DNA from: Odobenus rosmarus divergens
Taxonomy: Eukaryota; Chordata; Mammalia; Carnivora; Odobenidae
DNA: 64,000 bases
Direction: 5' to 3'
Assembly: GCF_000321225.1 (NCBI RefSeq)
Contig: NW_004451649.1
Span: 633,831 to 697,830 of the forward strand
Of the stretch, positions 45,095 to 57,619 are shown piece after piece. The position numbers and the translations under genes are program-made. The notes beneath the pieces were generated by a model. It saw nothing but the letters and a program-made list of their open reading frames with translations, made no database searches and had not been told where the DNA came from. The first letter of the stretch is position 1. The number at the start of each line of letters is the position of its first letter.

Positions 45095-45245
45095 CGGAAT
45101 TTCAGAGCTGAAAAGGAACTCCCAAATCATACAGCCCAAACAAGCGAGGAAACTGAGGCTAACTGATTTGCCAAGCTAAGAAATGTGGGAGAGCTGGGCC
45201 CAGAATCCAGACTGCTACACTCACAGGCCTTTTGTCTTCTTACCC
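45095..45245 (-). mobile_element. MIR-family SINE (MIR3-like)
   Basis: ATTTCAGAGCTGAAAAGGAA, GAGGAAACTGAGGCTAACTG and GAGAGCTGGGCCCAGAATCC follow the complement of the MIR3-type sequence. Confidence 0.7.
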
Positions 45246-45487
45246 TGTCATGTTGCCTTTAGACCAGGGGAAAATATAAGGAGATTGAATTGCAGTGGGG
45301 AAGGTTTACATCAGTCATGGAAGATTGTAATGAGGGTTATTTGATACTGTGAAAGTATAATGTTGAAGGTAGTGCGTAGTCATAGTCACAGCTGACTAAA
45401 AAACAAGTTACCATCAGGAGAGGAGTGAACAGAACACCCTGACGGGGATTCAGGAGACTTGAGTTCAAATTCTTTTCTGTTATGGAC

Positions 45488-46325
45488 AAATTCATTCATT
45501 CATTCATTCATTCATTCATGCATTCATCAATGCCTCCTATGTACATGTCAGCATGCTTGGCGCCGTAGAGTGAAATAATCAATGCCCTTAAAGTGCTTAT
45601 AATTGGTATGGAAGATAAGACAAATGTGAGCATAATCACAATGAAACACTGATTATGAAAAATCTGTTCTAATGTCGAGAATAGATCAGTAGCCAGGAAA
45701 TCTGAGAAGACGGAGGTGTTATTTTCATCTCTTGTGGTGAATAGAATTATGAGAGTCAAGGAAATTTCATAGACAAAAAAGTAGAATTTGAACTAGATTT
45801 TGAATGATAAGTAGGATGTGGATGGTGAGGAAGAAAGAGGAAATGTTTTAGAAAGAGAGAAAAGAGAGGCATGTGTGAATAAAATCAGTGGTGTTTCACT
45901 GAATGTGAAACACTGAAAATAAAGTTAGGGAAGTGAATTAGAATTCCATCCAGGCAAACCTAAAATATTAGGCTAAGTATTGTTTAAATTCACATTGAAA
46001 TAGAGGGTGGGACACTGGAATAGAGAGCGGTGGCATGGGTTGTCAGGATGTGTTTTAGGGATAACAATTTAGGAGAGAGCCAAGGGTAATTTGGAGACAA
46101 CAAAGAATGAAAGTCTAGAGGTGTGTTAAGTCATGGCTGAAAATCTTAGTTCAGACTAATTGAGAGTGGGATTTTGAGAAGCAGCTGTAGGAATAAAGAC
46201 TATGACACAGATGAAAGAGCAGAGGAATGACAGGCAAGGTCTGCCAATTAGATGGAATTAAAAGAAGGGAGATGGGGACTCCAAATTACTCAAAGATTTT
46301 GAGCCTGGGTGACACAGAAAAAGAC
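45488..46325 (-). mobile_element. L2 LINE, long 3' part
   Basis: Starts at an ATTC-repeat end and runs inward on the complement of L2: TGTCAGCATGCTTGGCGCCG, AAGTGCTTATAATTGGTATG, GAACTAGATTTTGAATGATA, ending near CTCAAAGATTTTGAGCCTGG. The order is colinear over roughly 800 bases, making this the longest L2 stretch in the window. An 83-codon minus-strand frame inside it is a shadow. Confidence 0.75.
45490..45519. repeat. (ATTC)n microsatellite at the L2 3' end
   Basis: Seven ATTC units and a partial one. L2 3' ends carry short tandem units such as TGAATGAA, from which this grew. Confidence 0.95.
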
Positions 46326-47016
46326 AGAGTTGTGAAAATAAATATGGAATGCAAATATTTCCATAACACTCATCATATTCTCCTACTTGGAACAAAATAA
46401 CTCATTCTTTCACCCATAAACATATAAATCTGCCATACATGTTATATATTGTGCATACACAACATGGGTAGCAATGCATATGCTGTAACTTTAATCACTT
46501 TTGCAGATTAGCATAGATTCAGAGCCAAAAAGAAATTGATACAGAATTTAATATGTAGTACAGTAAGGAAATCACACGTTTGTTATTGCTCTTGTTCAAG
46601 CTATTGACTGTGCCTCGAGTTTTATCATTTGCAAAACTGTCTTACATATTCCCAAATATATTCTAAGAAAGAGTTATTTAGACAGTTAATTTAGTCTATA
46701 GAGCAGCCACTCGGAATTGAAGATAATCAATAGTAGCTTAAGAGTCAGGCTCTAACTAGATCTTTAGGCAGGGACCCCAAGAGATGATTATTCCTTCTAA
46801 CTCAATTTAGTACAATGTAGGAAGCATGAATGTAGCAGCCCAACCCATCTGTTCCTTTTTTCTAATTTTAAAGAGGTTATTTTTGTATCAGTCTTTGGAA
46901 TTTTTAGTTCTGTCTCTGTTATGCTACACAAGATACTGATGCTAACAGGCGGAAAGAAAATATTGTTGGGAAGAAGAAGAAGAAACTGTGGTACATTGAA
47001 CCTTGTGATTTTGCCA
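46326..47016. other. Single-copy DNA
   Basis: One exact octamer ATGCAAAT lies at 46349-46356. A 105-codon minus-strand frame (46797-47114) overlaps the next SINE and has no domain. Confidence 0.45.
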
Positions 47017-47029
47017 TTTGGTATTCTTT

Positions 47030-47132
47030 CCCTTTTTGGGTGAGGGGGGAGCTCCACACCCAACTTGGTGCTTGAACTCAAAGCACTGAGATCAATAGTC
47101 ACATACTCTACCAAATGAGTCAGCCAGGTGCC
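47030..47132 (-). mobile_element. CAN-SINE, old and short
   Basis: AGCTCCACACCCAACTTGGT, TTGAACTCAAAGCACTGAGA, CACATACTCTACCAAATGAG, TCAGCCAGGTGCC is the complement of the short SINE type with its tRNA head. TTTGGTATTCTTT at 47017-47029 and 47133-47145 is an exact target duplication although the body is decayed. Confidence 0.9.
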
Positions 47133-47145
47133 TTTGGTATTCTTT

Positions 47146-47984
47146 ACTTTTTAATGAACCATGTCACCTTCTATTTTTCCACTGTCTCTCTTTCTCTCCA
47201 TCTAGTTTGTTGTTTCTTTTTTTTTTTCCTTTTCATTAAAACCTCAATATTTTAGAGAATGGGTATCTCCAGAATTTCTTTATAGGAGAGGTTCAGGGGC
47301 TACAATTTGACTGAAATAGAGGTTTTGGGGACTTGTCTTAAACTACTTTGGAAGAATAGATACATTTTAAACATTTAAATTATATATTACTGATTTAAAA
47401 GGATAACAACATTTTCGAAAGTTATTTTTATTCATACTTTCCATAAGATTTTTAGAGTCTGACTCCCCAGTATGTTGTTATTATTAGTAGTAATATTGTT
47501 GTCAGGATAATTACTAATGATGATTGGGAGAGATGCTAAGCAGAGGCCATCATTGCTGATACTATAATCAATTGCATTAGCAAAATGCAGTTTATGAAAT
47601 AGTACTCACTAGTGGCTTCTAACTATTTGTATGTAGCCTTTATAATGATAAATTGACATAGGTATATTTTATACAGAGATCCGTGTATTTATTCATTTAT
47701 CAATTTATCCACTCATCTAAGGTTTAATGAGTTCTGATCACACATATAATTGTGGATATCTAAATTCACATGTGAACAAAAAAATAGTTTTTGTATATCA
47801 TTTATTCGCAAAATAGTCATAAATAGTCAAATGAAAAATTCCCTTTTCTGACCCCCCCTTGTAGTCCTAATAATGGCTAAAGTGAGACTTCCCTTTTAGT
47901 TTAGAAACCAGTTGTCAAATATTATTAACTTCAAAAACTACTGGAGGCATAGGGTGGTCACCAAACACATGACTAGCTAAACTG
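47146..47984. other. Single-copy AT-rich DNA
   Basis: The segment near 47680-47730 (TTATTCATTTATCAATTTAT) may be the end of a decayed L2. Otherwise nothing is recognised. Confidence 0.45.
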
Positions 47985-48183
47985 CTAAATTTTGGCACAG
48001 ACAAGCTCTGTGTCCTCAGGCAAGTTACCTGACCTCTCTGAGCCAGTTTTCTCATTAATAAGATGAAGATAATAATAGTACTGACCCTAGAAGGTTGTTG
48101 TAAAGATTGAACTAACACATGGAAATTACTGAGAATAGTGCCTTGTTCAGAGTGAGCACTTAATTTAAGTATAACTATTATCA
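47985..48183 (+). mobile_element. MIR SINE, well preserved
   Basis: TGTCCTCAGGCAAGTTACCT, GACCTCTCTGAGCCAGTTTT, CTCATTAATAAGATGAAGAT, AAGGTTGTTGTAAAGATTGA and a GAGTGAGCACTTAAT tail follow MIR in sense order. The 89-codon minus-strand frame over it is a shadow. Confidence 0.9.
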
Positions 48184-48879
48184 CTCTAAAGCCTCGCTTC
48201 TCTTCATACGAACATAAGTTTTAGGCTAAACTTCCTTCACTTTGCACAATCACTCCTAAATAATTGTGAGTTGTACTAGCTAAGCAAATAAAACCAATGA
48301 GCCAATAAGTGTACCGGTGTATATTTCTATATATTTAATGTATATTCTTGGGCTAGAAATTCTTAAAAGTTTTGGTGATTATGGACCCCAAATCTAGGGT
48401 TAATGCCAAATTTCCGAATCTCTTCTACCATATTCCATCTCACTCTATTATTCTGGAAGGTTTAAAATCAACTGTAATTTCAAGTGCCTCTTGGAAAATA
48501 TGCTAAATATCCTCTAAATAATAAATAAAATATACATTAATATAGCTGAAATATGTCCTTGGAAGCAGCAACAGCTGCTGGCTCTGACCTTTAAATTGAG
48601 AAAGTGACCCTATGCTGGCCAAGGAAGTTTCATCATTTGTTTCCCACTTCCAAAACGAAGTCTCAGATGCCTTTACATCCCAGTTGGATAAAGTCAGCTT
48701 TAGACTGTATATAAAATACAAATTGAGTGAGGGAATGTTTTATCTTTCCTGTTCAGATTTTTTTTTTCATCAGCATCTGATAGAAACAGCACCAATACTT
48801 CTCTCCGTAAGATGAACAAATAACCTTTCGTTTTAATCCCTCCATACCTGGAATTCATGGGACTTAATATGCTACCACA
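48184..48879. other. Single-copy DNA, no gene seen
   Basis: Short frames on both strands near 48503-48894 show no domain. The stretch at about 48545-48720 is more balanced in composition than its surroundings. Confidence 0.5.
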
Positions 48880-49245
48880 TTCAATGATAGACATTATTCA
48901 TTCCCTCAGAATACACATTCGTTTCTAGGCAGGAACATGCAATAGTGTCCCCATGCCTCCGTCTTTCTATATTGCTACAAAGCACAACAGGTCTACACTG
49001 ACAACCCATAACTACGGCCAACACCAAGCTGCTGGCTAAGCTACCTGAGTGGGTCAAGTTGCAAGCCACTCTTCTAGCCCCAGTCAATCCTTAAAATGAC
49101 TGCCACAATGGCTGAAATTGATCTGCAACTTGTGAAAGACTTTAAGCCACAACTACCCTGCTCACTTGCTTCTAAACTGACTCACAGGAACTGTGAAATA
49201 ATAAATGTTAATTGTTGTTCCCCTCCCCCAAAGCACAATAGGTTA
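48880..49245 (+). mobile_element. MLT1-like LTR (ERVL-MaLR family)
   Basis: CTAGCCCCAGTCAATCCTTA, AAATGACTGCCACAATGGCT, ATCTGCAACTTGTGAAAGAC, AACTGACTCACAGGAACTGT and GAAATAATAAATGTTAATTG follow the 3' half of an MLT1-type LTR, including its poly(A) signal region. The left part is approximate. No internal viral sequence or second LTR is seen, so it is a decayed solitary LTR. Confidence 0.7.
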
Positions 49246-49534
49246 AACTATATGTAGAGGGTACTAAGTTAATTTGTAAATTTGAATTCCTAGAATATTT
49301 CTCAGATATGAATATAGATTGCACAGAATGAACACTCAATGAGTGACTTGCTTAATGAGTAACAAAGGCCAAGATAAATGAAATTCTTTGATAAACCGTG
49401 GAAGGCAAAAATAACCCATATGTTTGATTTGGGGATAAATTAAAGGGATTATTTTGACATTATATTTATTCCTATGATATAAATATTCCATGTTTATAAC
49501 AGAGTGGAAATGTCTGCATTTATCCGTGCGACTA

Positions 49535-49775
49535 ACGTTAGAAAGCAGCTACTATGTAGACGTGTGAAATAATCTACATTTCTTGCCTTCACAATGCTTG
49601 CAGTTGAGTAGGAAAGATAGATAAATAAGACGGCAATAAAAATATAAGGGCAAGAACTAGGGATAAGCTAAGATTTCTCTGGGAACACCGAAGATCACGG
49701 AATGTTTTCAGAAGAATTAAATCTCAACTTCACCATTGTAAGGAAATAAATTGCTGGGCTTCATTTCTAAATGAG
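49535..49775 (-). mobile_element. L2 LINE fragment
   Basis: CTTGCCTTCACAATGCTTGC, AGTTGAGTAGGAAAGATAGA, TAAATAAGACGGCAATAAAA and TCTGGGAACACCGAAGATC follow the complement of the L2 3' region. Confidence 0.65.
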
Positions 49776-49979
49776 AAGAGGAGTGATATAAAATGGACCC
49801 ATGTAGCTCTCTTTAGGGGAAAAGCTTTCCTTCTCAACACCAAGTAACATGTCTTATAGGTGTCCGGAAAGTTAAAACCTATAAATATTCTACCTCATTA
49901 AGCATGAGGACCAGCCACGGGCATATGCCACTAGTGTCCACTTTCCTTCAGAGATTTAGGGTGATAGGAAGAGAAAGGG

Positions 49980-50420
49980 TCTGCTTACCAGATGGAGCTT
50001 GTCAGATTAGCAATTGGAGCAGAGTAAATATCACTGTCATATTGTTTTTTGAAGCGCAAAGAACCCCCTTTGTATAACGCATGTGCATATTTAATCGTTT
50101 AAAACAAAACAGCTCAGCAGAAGGTTGGCTGGTGGTTGTACCTCGAGCAGAGTGGCCATTGCCTGAAGGCACGTTTCTGCTTCTCTCATAATAAGGAACA
50201 TTAGCAACCAGTGGCTCGAGAAAGGCAGAGTCAAATAAGTCTCTTGGGGCCCAGTCGGCCACATGAAGTGAGAGCCGTTAGACACAGCAATGAGATTACT
50301 GCTCCAGAAAGGGTTTACCATATATATTACCACATAGACTTTACAGGGCTGCCAGCTCACTCAACTTACAAATGTCAAACATGATTTAAAAGGTTATTAT
50401 ACTATCAAGAGGGAAAGAGG
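49980..50420. promoter_or_regulatory. Candidate conserved non-coding element
   Basis: Repeat-free, with retained CpGs (AAGCGCAAAG, TAACGCATG, AATCGTTT, CCTCGAGC, GGCACGTTTC) and balanced composition. Two minus-strand frames of 86 and 89 codons cross it without a domain. The call is inference from texture. Confidence 0.3.
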
Positions 50421-51049
50421 ATGATTTTCCATCACTGAAATTTCTGTTTCATTCTGGTGCACCCATAGTGCATCTCACAAATTCCAATATTGCTAAATAA
50501 CCTGCTTTTATCTTTAATAAGTGTTTTACGGACCTTAAATTGGAAGAACCATTTTCACTTTATTTGTATGAGAAAATCTGATCCTTTCTAGTCCAATAAC
50601 AGTGCGATAAATTTGGTATGTGCATCTATGTATTGTGCTTAGAAGAGTGTTCTTACGAGGGGGGTCAATTTATTTGTAATGTGTCAGGGAGAGAATACAT
50701 AGGTAAATGTAGTTTTTGGCAAATGCATCTGCAAGTCTGCAGTATTTCACACTAAAATGATCAGATGCAGTTCTTGATATTGCATTATTTATATCTCTTT
50801 TGTTATAACTGGTCTTTAAAGAGTCTACTTTCCCAGCTCTTTGACTCCCCTGGGAATGTTTATTGCTCATAAGGACTCTATCAGTTGTCTTCAGTAATGA
50901 GTTAGTTTAAGCAGTTATGTTTGAAAAGTTGCTCAATAAAAGTAGATGGCTGTTTTGCTTTGATTTTACGGAGATTTTGACCCTTGTTTTGCAACATTTG
51001 AAAAATAAATAATCTTCGAGTGTAGCTGTTAAAATATACAATAAACATC
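50421..51049. other. Single-copy DNA
   Basis: Nothing recognised. Confidence 0.5.
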
Positions 51050-51330
51050 CAATTGTCATGGTGGAATTTTTAAACACTGCATTCCTACAAGAGGTGTAAA
51101 CCGAGGAATTTCAGCTGCCCTTGTGGAAGCATGCCTCATTTGATTTCCTAGCGGATCACCCTGATTGCTTTTCTTAGTGTTAGACTATAAAACTGAAGGT
51201 TGCCTACATATCCAAGTCCCAGAATGTGCCATGCACAGCAATATGTCAGCACTATAAGCTGACACATTGTGGGATGGTGTTCTCAGACGGACATAAAAGA
51301 GTATAGAAGAATATAGTCTGTGGTGTTAAG
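51050..51330. promoter_or_regulatory. Possible conserved non-coding element (weak)
   Basis: Repeat-free, with TTTCAGCTGCCCTTGTGG (E-box and SOX-like CCTTGTG), GCGGATCACCCTGATTGC and a direct GCTGACACATTG. Support is texture only. Confidence 0.25.
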
Positions 51331-51550
51331 ATATTGTTGGTTTCTCCCTTTATCTCCAACTCCAAAACGTTACATTTAAGTCTGTGAATTCACCCATGTT
51401 CACATGGGCGTTGTCAAAATTGAATTAAAACCTATGGTAAAAACCAGAACGAAACAAAACAAAAACATCCTCAGCATGAAGGATAACATCTTTGCTCCAA
51501 GTTCAAATTTTAAAATGATCATTTGTCATAAATACAAAAAAAGGTACAAC

Positions 51551-51565
51551 AAAAAAAAAAAAAAA
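51551..51565. repeat. Poly(A) run of 15
   Basis: Read directly. It lies inside a chance 62-codon frame rich in lysine. Confidence 0.9.
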
Positions 51566-51643
51566 GAGAAAGAAAACAAACAACTACTTTGAATTTTGAA
51601 AAATTGCCAGACTTTCATGTAAAAATAATACTAAAAAATTTAA

Positions 51644-51838
51644 GGGGCACCTGGGTGGCTCACTTGTTAAGCATTTGCCTTCGGCTCAGGTCATGGTCCC
51701 AGGATCCTGGGATCGATCCCCGCATCGGGCTCCCTGCTCGGCAGGAAGCCTGCTTCTCCCTCTCCCCCTCCCCCTGCTTGTGTTCCCTCTCTCGCTGTGT
51801 CTCTCTGTGTCAAATAAATAAATAAAATCTTAAAAAAA
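51644..51838 (+). mobile_element. CAN-SINE, young arctoid type
   Basis: GGGGCACCTGGGTGGCTCAC, TGCCTTCGGCTCAGGTCATG, GATCGATCCCCGCATCGGGC, GCCTGCTTCTCCCTCTCC, TGTCAAATAAATAAATAAAA and A-run. The flanks AAAAATTTAA and AAAAATTAAA are similar but of low complexity, so the duplication is uncertain. The 78-codon frame over it is a SINE shadow. Confidence 0.96.
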
Positions 51839-51849
51839 ATTAAATTTTT

Positions 51850-54800
51850 CCAGTTTTTCAAATGGAGTATGAAATGAGTTTTATAGTATTTAAATGAGAA
51901 TGAACCTGAATATTTACCTAAGAATTTGTGTGTGTATGTATCCTTTATGCTATTTTAGGAAAAAAAAATTGAGGAATTTATGTTGTATATATTTATTTCA
52001 GGTAATTTTTTATTGTATTAAAAATAAATCAATAAGAAGGAAATATTTTGGATTGAGGAAATAATGAGAGCATCCTACTTTCCCTTCCTCTTTCACATAG
52101 TCACAATAGAAATAAAAGAATAATTTAAATATTAAGTGAAAATAAATGTATTTTCTATTTCAGTTTTCAAGTTTGCTCAAATAGTAAGTAGTGTAATAAT
52201 GTATTCATTTATTCAGTAACCAATGATATATTTATGTAAGCATTGGATTTTAAAAGAATCTTGTTTAAATAAATTACAAAATATTACTTTATTCTAATTG
52301 GGTAAAAGCTTCCTTTCACAAAATCTCACATGTTTGTTTGTTTGATTGGGAGCTCTGTTGGTACATATGGAATACAATTTGATTAATAAAATATAAATCC
52401 ATCTACATCTTTCTAAAGAATTCAATTATTTGGGCAAAGCGGTGTATAGGTATACACTTAAGATTATAAAGTATGATTAATATGATGAACTATATCTCAT
52501 ATTAAATTGCAGTGTGTTCCCTCTATAACAAAATCTTAGCATCTGTTAAATGTACATTTAAAAAATGCAATGTGACACTATTTCAAGAGATAAGTTCGCT
52601 AGTAGATCAATAAACTAGTTTCTGAAAGTCAAATTGAGTTTTGAAAATAAATCACTCTTTGAAAAAGATGGAGACATAAACCACCTAACATAAAACTTGT
52701 TTATGTCAGTATGTGTGTGGGAGAAATTTATCTTCCTGCTATGGTTCTATAATAACAAAAATGCTTAATTGAGATCTCACAATTTAGCACAAGAATTAGA
52801 GGAATATGCTCTCCTTTCTCCTAGAAACAAAAGTCATTACAGCATTTATTTAGAAACCTTAGCTTGAAAATCAAATGTCATACTGATGTCTTGCTCCCAT
52901 CAGGAACAAAAACATCATGTATGAATGACATTATCTCTGCATTTGACAATATAGAGTATCACTTTTCACTCTAGTCATCCTTGAAAAATGTTCAATAATG
53001 CATCCTCACTACCTCCTCCTCAACCTCAAAATGGATACCTTATCACCTTAAATATCTTATTTTACAAAACAATAGCAGCTTTGGACATACATAACATAGC
53101 TCTAGCAGGAGCAGAAAGAGCTTCTTTTAATTGTCTAGTGTGCCTCCAACCTCATGCTTCTGGAAAGATTCCTTCATCTGCACTTTCCTGGAAGAAGCCA
53201 CTGGATGATGATGAAAGGCTCATAAAAAGGATGGCCAGATTTAACAAATAAAAATATTTATATTAAATTTGATTATCTGGCAACTCTACTCCTAATAGCT
53301 TGGCTCTCAAATTAATCTCCAGACCAGTATTTTTGGTTTCCTTCCCACATGAGTGAAAGCAATTGCTCTGTCTGCAAAAGACAAAAGGTAAATCTTTTCA
53401 TCTCTAGAGACCGTGACCCAGATGAAACATTGCTCTGGACAATCCCAGGAAGAATGAGACATTTATATCAGCAAGAACCACATTTGTGTCTGCCCTGGGG
53501 ATGATGCTGATATTTGAAGCAATAAAACTTGAAAAACAGCAAGAGTAAAACTTAGAAGATTTTAATGCTAAAAGTGATTGCCTTCATTCCTTAATATAAA
53601 CTCTCCTTCTATAGACATTTCACAGCAAAAGAAAATGGGGGAAAAGTAGTAGTTAGACATTTTCTTTCTTGTATTAAAAAGGTTTTGAAAACTTCAAGTT
53701 CATTTTCTATGTAGTAGGATGGCCATCCAGAGATTCGTCGTTTAGAATAAGATGGCCTCTCCTATGACTCCAATGGTTTAGAAAAGACATTCTCCTCTTA
53801 TTTTACATTTCTCTCATTGGATCACAAACCAGATTTTAAGTACATATACACTCAAATCTATAGCCCATTTATGGCAAAATTAATTCTCTTGTTAGGAAGC
53901 TAAATCTAAACATTAAAATTCAGTCCCTATTTATAGTCTGATGGTCTCTGAAAAAAGTTTTGGATTAAATTATATTCCCTACATGTCTAATAGAACATTG
54001 CAACCAGTTGAAAACCTATGAGAAATTAAATTGAGAATGATATTTTTGGAGACCCCTTTAGGAGAAATGAACTTTTTTTTATGTACCAAGAATACTAAAA
54101 CAGATAAAGAAACAAGACAATGACTCCAGTTCTGTTTGGATATCAAATCTCTACAATTGAGGACATATGAGTAGAAAAGATTTTGTCTGTGTCTTCATCT
54201 TGCTGTTCAGGTCAAATCTGGCTCTAGAAAAAAGAAAAAAAATATCCAGAGAGAGTTAGTGGGTTCTTCAGAAAAACTGTGCATTTCTTTCCCCTTGAGA
54301 TGTCTCAAAATTAAATGGTATTGCAAATTTTATATAATCTTGTTTCACTGAAGACTCAAGCTCTGTTTTCAGAACAATTATTCAATATTCTGATAGATAA
54401 AAAATAATTTAGAACAATTCTATATTATATAACAAGATTTACAAATTCAATATTTTACCATTTAAATATAGAATTTAATGTGGATAGTAGTGATGAGCTT
54501 TAAGTGAAAAAAAAAAGCCCATAATGGATTAGTCCTGATACAGCCTTTTGTCATGAGTAAAGAGGCTAATGTAATATAAGCACTCATGAGTAATCAGATG
54601 TCTTCTGATGAGTGAATTGAAATGTCATAGCAGAAGTAATCCACCATACATTTTATTATGAATTTTTGTGGGTAGATTTAAATTCATTTTCTGACTCATT
54701 TAATTTATTGAATCAAAACAAAATCTAAGATGCATGCAAAAATCAATTTTGGTGATAAGAGATTTACCCCAATGTATGTATTCATTTCTAATTTTTCTTC

Positions 54801-55011
54801 TTTTCCTCATCAGCTGACTAGGCTGTAATTTGTGTAAGTCATTTTTTGCAGCTTTATTTCTGGTTTTTGCCAAAGGCCACGCAACTATATATAGAGCTAG
54901 CATTTCCAACAGTGTTGTATGATTGTATTACACTAGAAATATCTTAGTGTTGTCAGTAGCTCTGAGCAAGTGTGTCTTTGATATGATTTCTCAGATTCCA
55001 TAGGTAAGCAA
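51850..55011. other. Long single-copy stretch, no gene seen
   Basis: About 3.1 kb with no firm repeat. An 87-codon plus-strand frame (52988-53251) has no domain. Near 53227-53290 the text GGCCAGATTTAACAAATAAA, then TTAAATTTG and TATCTGGCAACTCT, resembles both ends of an ancient palindromic MITE with its middle lost, at low confidence. Confidence 0.5.
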
Positions 55012-55497
55012 TTTTTTCTCCATTTTTTTTACTTGAGAATAGTTGACACACATGTTACATTGGTTTCAGGTGTACAACATAGTGATTCAATAACTTATAC
55101 ATTCTGCTGTGGTCACCACAAGTGGAACTACCATCTGTCACCATATGCTATTATAGTACCATTGACTGTATTCCCTATGTTGTACCTTTTACTCCCATGA
55201 CTAATTCATTCCATAACTGGAAGCCTGTATCTCTCACTCCCCTTCACCCATTTTGCCCATCCCCCCACCACTATCTCCCTTTCCCCTCCCAACCATCAGT
55301 TGGTTCTCTATAGGTCTGATTCTACTTTTTGTTTATTTATCCATTTGTTATGTTTTCTAGCTTCCACATATAAATGAAATCACATGGTATTTGTCTTTCT
55401 CTGTCTGGCTTATTTCACTTAGCATAATACCCACTAGGTCTATCCATGTTGGTGTATATGGCAAGATCTCATCCTTTTATATGGCTGAATAATATTC

Positions 55498-55533
<36 letters not shown>

Positions 55534-56255
55534 CTACCACATCTTTTTAATCCATTCATCTATTAATGAATACTTGGGTTGTTTCCACATCTTGGATATT
55601 ATAAATAATGCTGCAGTAAAACTAGGGATGCACATATCTTTTTGAATTAGTGTCTTTGTTTTCTTTGGGTAAATACTGAGTAGTAGAATTACTGGATGAT
55701 ATGCTATTTTTATTTTTAATTTTTTGAGGCGTCTCCATACTGTTTGCCACAGTGGCTGTACTAATTTATGTTCCCACCATCAGTGCATGAGAAGGTACCT
55801 TCTTTTCCACATCTTCACCAACATTTGTTATTTCTAGTCTTTTTGATTCTGGCCATTTTGACAGGTATAAGGTGATATCTAATTGTGGTTTTGACTTGCA
55901 TTTCCCTGATGATTAGTGGTGTGGAACATCTTTTCATGTGTGTTGGCCATCTATATGCTATCTTTGGAAAAATAGCTGTTCAGGTCCTCTCCTTTTTTAA
56001 TTGGATTTTTTGGGTATTTTTTTGGTGTTGTATTATATAAGTTCTTTATGTATTTTGAATATTAACCCCTTATTGGATAAATCATTTATAAATATCTTCT
56101 GTTCAGTAGTTTGCCTTTTTGTTTTGTTGATGGTTTCCTTTGCTGCACAAAGGAAATTTTGTGCAGTAGTCCGAAAGTTTATTTTTTGCTTTTGTTTCCC
56201 TTGCCTTAAGAGACATATCTAGAAAAATGTTGCTACAGCCAATATCAAAGAAGAT
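55012..56255 (-). mobile_element. L1 LINE fragment: ORF2 C-terminal region and 3' UTR
   Basis: Complement of L1 from its 3' end inward: GAATAGTTGACACACATGTT, TGCTGTGGTCACCACAAGTG, CACTCCCCTTCACCCATTTT, TTGTCTTTCTCTGTCTGGCT, then ORF2 text through GGTATAAGGTGATATCTAAT and AATATTAACCCCTTATTGGA. Reading frames are broken. The region parallels the L1 at 13.5-14.8 kb but extends further into the 3' UTR. Confidence 0.93.
55501..55531. repeat. (TG)n microsatellite inside L1
   Basis: About fifteen uninterrupted TG units at the same relative ORF2 position where the L1 at 13.8 kb carries its CT/TA repeat. Confidence 0.95.
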
Positions 56256-56861
56256 GAGCCATATTCTTGCTCAACAGTATTTTCTAACATATAGTCAATT
56301 AGAAATATATATTGCTGTTTAATTGACTTCTACTGTTTCCTCTTAAATCATCTGGTGAAGGTCATCATAATTTTTGGTGTGAATATAGCTGCTAAAAATA
56401 TTTAGAAGCCACTGGGTCAATGAGTAAGAAAGAAAGAAAATATAAGTCAGTATTTAATAAAAGTCCTTATATAGCAGTCATCGTGGCCATCATTATTCCC
56501 CACAGGACATTGGAATTCAACTCGATTCTCTTGAATAAAACAAAACTACTTAATTTCTCAAGGTTTTTATCTTTGATAGGATATGCCTTAATTTTGATCA
56601 CTCTTTTCCATAACCGATTGTTCTCTACAAACACCTATCTCACTTTTTCATCATCCTCTCAAAATAAATAATTCAGGAAACTTACAGTTTTCAAAAATTT
56701 TATCTCCTTTAGTAGTTACTCATATATATGAAAGGCAGTCGAACTCTAGATTTTTTTCAGATTATTTTTATAACATTTGATACTACATAAATAAAAAATT
56801 ATGGAAATGATTTATTGAATAGTTTTGTCATTACATACCTAGGCTATGTTTTAAATTGTTT
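56256..56861. other. Single-copy AT-rich DNA
   Basis: An 83-codon plus-strand frame (56420-56671) has no domain. Confidence 0.5.
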
Positions 56862-57385
56862 TCTTTTTTGCTGAGGTATAATTGACATATAACATTACAT
56901 TAATTTCATGTGTACAGCATAATGTTTCAATATTTGCATACACTGAGAAATGATCACCACAATAAGTCTAGTTAACTTTGGTCACCATACGTAATTACAA
57001 TTTATTTTTTTCCTGTGATGAAGACTGTTAAGATTTCCTTAACAACTTTTTTATTAAGATTTTATTTATTTATTTGACAAAGAGAGCAAAAGAGAGCACA
57101 AGTGGGGTGAAGGGCAGAGGGAGAAGCAGACCTCCCACTGAGCAAGGAGCCCGACGTGGGGCTCCATCCCAGGACCCTGGGATCATGACCTGAGCTGAAG
57201 GCAAACACTTAACTGACTGAGCCACCCAGGCACCCTCTTAGCAACTTTCACCCAAATGTACAATACAGTATTATTAACTGTAGTCAACCAGTAATACATT
57301 TGATCTCTATGAATTATTTATTTTATAGCTGGAAGTTTATACATTTTGATTGCCTTTATCCACCCCCCCATACCTGAGCTATTTT
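56862..57385 (-). mobile_element. L1 LINE 3' UTR fragment, split by a SINE
   Basis: GCTGAGGTATAATTGACATA, ATCACCACAATAAGTCTAGT to the left, and ACTGTAGTCAACCAGTAATA, GATTGCCTTTATCCACC to the right of the SINE are colinear parts of one old L1 3' UTR complement. Confidence 0.88.
57050..57236 (-). mobile_element. CAN-SINE inserted in L1
   Basis: TTATTAAGATTTTATTTATT, GA-rich body, GAGCCCGACGTGGGGCTCCA, GGGATCATGACCTGAGCTG, head complement AACTGACTGAGCCACCCAGG. The target copies CTTAACAACTTT (57038-57049) and CTTAGCAACTTT (57237-57248) differ by one base. Confidence 0.95.
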
Positions 57386-57393
57386 GAAAACAA

Positions 57394-57472
57394 CCTGGGG
57401 ACACCTGGATGACTCTTGATTTCAGGGTCATGAGTTCAAGCCCCACATTGGGTGTGGAGCTTACTTAAAAAA
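57394..57472 (+). mobile_element. CAN-SINE, internally deleted
   Basis: GGGGACACCTGGATGACTCT joins the extreme head directly to TGATTTCAGGGTCATGAGTT, CAAGCCCCACATTGGGTGTG and GAGCTTACTTAAAAAAATC. About 28 bases between head and GACTCTTG are missing relative to full copies. Confidence 0.85.
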
Positions 57473-57619
57473 ATCTGTCAGTGGCTTCAGGTATGTTTTA
57501 ATCCCCATTATGCCTAATATCATCCATGTACTGTTTGCAAATGATAAACTTTATCTGTATTCTTTGGAAGTATTTTATGAAGCCAAGTTTATAAATGCCT
57601 TTAGAAGAATAGAAAAACT

